Assembly: GCA_028825345.1 (NCBI GenBank)
Contig: JAPKAJ010000114.1
Span: forward strand, 1-7,099
DNA: 7,099 bases
Direction of reading: 5' to 3'
Source of the DNA: Arenicellales bacterium
GTDB lineage: Bacteria > Pseudomonadota > Gammaproteobacteria > Arenicellales > UBA868
Below, one piece after another: positions 5,901-7,099 of the stretch. The notes below the pieces were generated by a model that was given only the letters and a program-made list of their open reading frames with translations, ran no database searches and had not been told where the DNA came from. Each line of letters begins with the position of its first letter. Position 1 is the stretch's first letter. Made by a program: the position numbers and the translations under genes.

Positions 5901-5926
5901 AAGGCAGGATGACTGAGCCGCTAGTT

Positions 5927-7069
5927 CTAGGTTAACTTGTAAATTCGTTTTACGTTTTCCCCTAAAAATTTCTGTCGATCGTCTGCTGACAATGGTTCAA
6001 CAAAATTGGTCAGGGCGTCCACCCATGTATGGGGATGGTCAGGGTGGGGGTAGTCGGTTGCCCACATAAAATTGTCAGCGCCGACGTGAGCGATGGTATG
6101 CGGCGCAGTAGTCTCGTCAGGATCGCCAGAAATGAAACACTGCTCGCGAAAATAGTCAGATGCCGATCTTCTTTTGCCAACGGCGTTCATGGCGTCTGTA
6201 TATGCGTCAAGCCGATCCAGCATGGCGCCAATCCAGCCGCAACCAACTTCCAGAATACCAAGTTTCAAATTGGGAAACCGGTCCAGCGTCCCAAGTGCCA
6301 TGTAGGATATCACCACCTGTTGGACCACACTGCGCAGCCAGATCATCTCACCCCATGCGCGACCCTGCCTTGGCCAGTTGAATATGCCGTCGGCGGCGCC
6401 GTGAGGAATGAAAGTTGGGTGAATAGCAATGGGTACATCCAGCTCCTGACATTTTGCGTGTAGTATGTCGTGTTCTTCAGCGCCGTGAATAATCCCTTTG
6501 TGATTAAACGGGTTAATCCATGCACCTTGGCAACCTTCCTTTACCGCGCGTTCCAGTTCCGCCGCTGAACCTTCCGGGTCGAGAAGAGTTAGCTGGGCGA
6601 TAGGGATTAATCTGCCCCCTGAATCCTTGCAGAATTCCGCAATCCAGCGGTTGTAAGCCCGTGCATACGCAAGGCTGATCTCCGGGTCGTCTAACTCACA
6701 TTCCCATAACAATCCGATAGTAGGGTACAGCAGACAATGGCTCAGGTTTTCCTGATCCATAAGAGACAGGCGCTCCTGCGGATTGCTTGAGCCAAAAGGC
6801 ATGTTCTCGGAATAGCGGCGGTCAGGTCGGGGGCGCATATCTTCTTCACCCATGGCACCCAACAATCCAAGGCTGCCTCTGACACTCCGTTTTGACGGTT
6901 TGCCGTTGATTTCCAGATATTCGAATCCGTCGTTATCAACCTTAATTCTCAGCGCCCGGTTCTTGTATTTATCCTCCAGATAGTTCTCCCACAAATCCAC
7001 GGGTTCGAGGATGTGGCCGTCGGCGTCAACCGTACCGTCGTAAGGGAATTTTTTGATTTCGTAAGCCAT
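5927..7069 (-). CDS. Amidohydrolase-2 family metalloenzyme (ACMSD/gamma-resorcylate decarboxylase type)
   Basis: 380-residue TIM-barrel amidohydrolase-related protein, full length. Likely metal ligands are Asp17-x-His19 in VDADGHILEP (14-23), His217 in PIAIHPTF (213-220) and Asp339 in WATDYPHPDHPH (336-347). This matches the ExH/His/Asp metal site of decarboxylases and C-C hydrolases of this family, with Asp in place of Glu. FPNLKLGILEVGCGWI (265-280) is the typical barrel strand before the last metal ligand. Family members decarboxylate or hydrolyse aromatic or ring-cleaved acids in the cytoplasm; the exact reaction cannot be told. Start ATG 7069-7067 has GGAG seven bases upstream. It runs towards the oxygenase operon but is not part of it; a shared pathway is possible from proximity only. 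The 27-base stretch before the remnant shows no T-tailed terminator on its own strand. Confidence 0.92.
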   Translation of the reverse strand: MAYEIKKFPYDGTVDADGHILEPVDLWENYLEDKYKNRALRIKVDNDGFEYLEINGKPSKRSVRGSLGLLGAMGEEDMRPRPDRRYSENMPFGSSNPQERLSLMDQENLSHCLLYPTIGLLWECELDDPEISLAYARAYNRWIAEFCKDSGGRLIPIAQLTLLDPEGSAAELERAVKEGCQGAWINPFNHKGIIHGAEEHDILHAKCQELDVPIAIHPTFIPHGAADGIFNWPRQGRAWGEMIWLRSVVQQVVISYMALGTLDRFPNLKLGILEVGCGWIGAMLDRLDAYTDAMNAVGKRRSASDYFREQCFISGDPDETTAPHTIAHVGADNFMWATDYPHPDHPHTWVDALTNFVEPLSADDRQKFLGENVKRIYKLT

Positions 7070-7085
7070 TAATCATCTCCGTGCA

Positions 7086-7095
7086 GTTGATCAAC
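7086..7095. promoter_or_regulatory. Perfect 10-bp palindrome just upstream of the amidohydrolase gene
   Basis: GTTGATCAAC is its own reverse complement and ends 17 bases before the amidohydrolase ATG on the minus strand. It could be an operator half-overlapping the leader, but the window ends four bases later so the promoter is not visible, and a single 10-bp palindrome may be chance. Confidence 0.25.
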
Positions 7096-7099
7096 CCAT

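Noticed and set aside
6029..6463. 144-codon plus-strand open frame inside the amidohydrolase
   Set aside because: Antisense shadow of a conserved minus-strand enzyme; no domain or start signal.

Overview
The window is a piece of a bacterial catabolic region, most likely from a proteobacterium (probably gammaproteobacterial and possibly marine; this is a judgement from protein style and moderate-to-high GC, not a database result). Six plus-strand genes form one tightly packed operon (1-4718). They face two minus-strand genes (4868-5545 and 5927-7069) that arrive convergently. No rRNA, tRNA, CRISPR or phage genes are visible.

Operon, 1-4718: the 3' part of an acyl-CoA ligase; a thiolase-superfamily protein that lacks the usual thiolase catalytic residues; a small DUF35 zinc-ribbon/OB-fold partner; a short-chain dehydrogenase (SDR); and the alpha and beta subunits of a two-subunit Rieske non-haem iron ring-hydroxylating oxygenase. 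Junctions are ATGA overlaps or gaps of 1 to 11 bases, so the genes are probably co-transcribed and partly coupled in translation. The promoter lies upstream of the window. A plausible joint role is activation of a cyclic or aromatic acid to its CoA thioester, ring hydroxylation, alcohol or diol oxidation by the SDR, and release of an acyl-CoA piece by the Ltp2-like/DUF35 pair acting as a retro-aldolase. The order of steps and the substrate are inference. Steroid, resin-acid and aromatic-acid pathways all use similar parts. No ferredoxin or reductase for the oxygenase is present here.

Junction, 4719-4867: two abutting hairpins follow the operon. On the minus strand the same stretch reads as the decayed C-terminal tail of a LysR-type regulator, with a TGA where a conserved Trp is expected.

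Minus-strand side: 4868-5545 encodes a small FMN nitroreductase-fold protein that closely resembles iodotyrosine deiodinase, including the Glu/Tyr/Lys substrate-binding set. It is visibly more AT-rich than the operon. Its upstream gap (5546-5926) holds the frameshifted C-terminal remnant of an IS91-like transposase. The dehalogenase-like gene is thus bracketed by two gene remnants, which suggests a rearranged or acquired segment. The last gene, 5927-7069, is an amidohydrolase-2 (ACMSD/gamma-resorcylate decarboxylase type) metalloenzyme, consistent with catabolism of cyclic acids.
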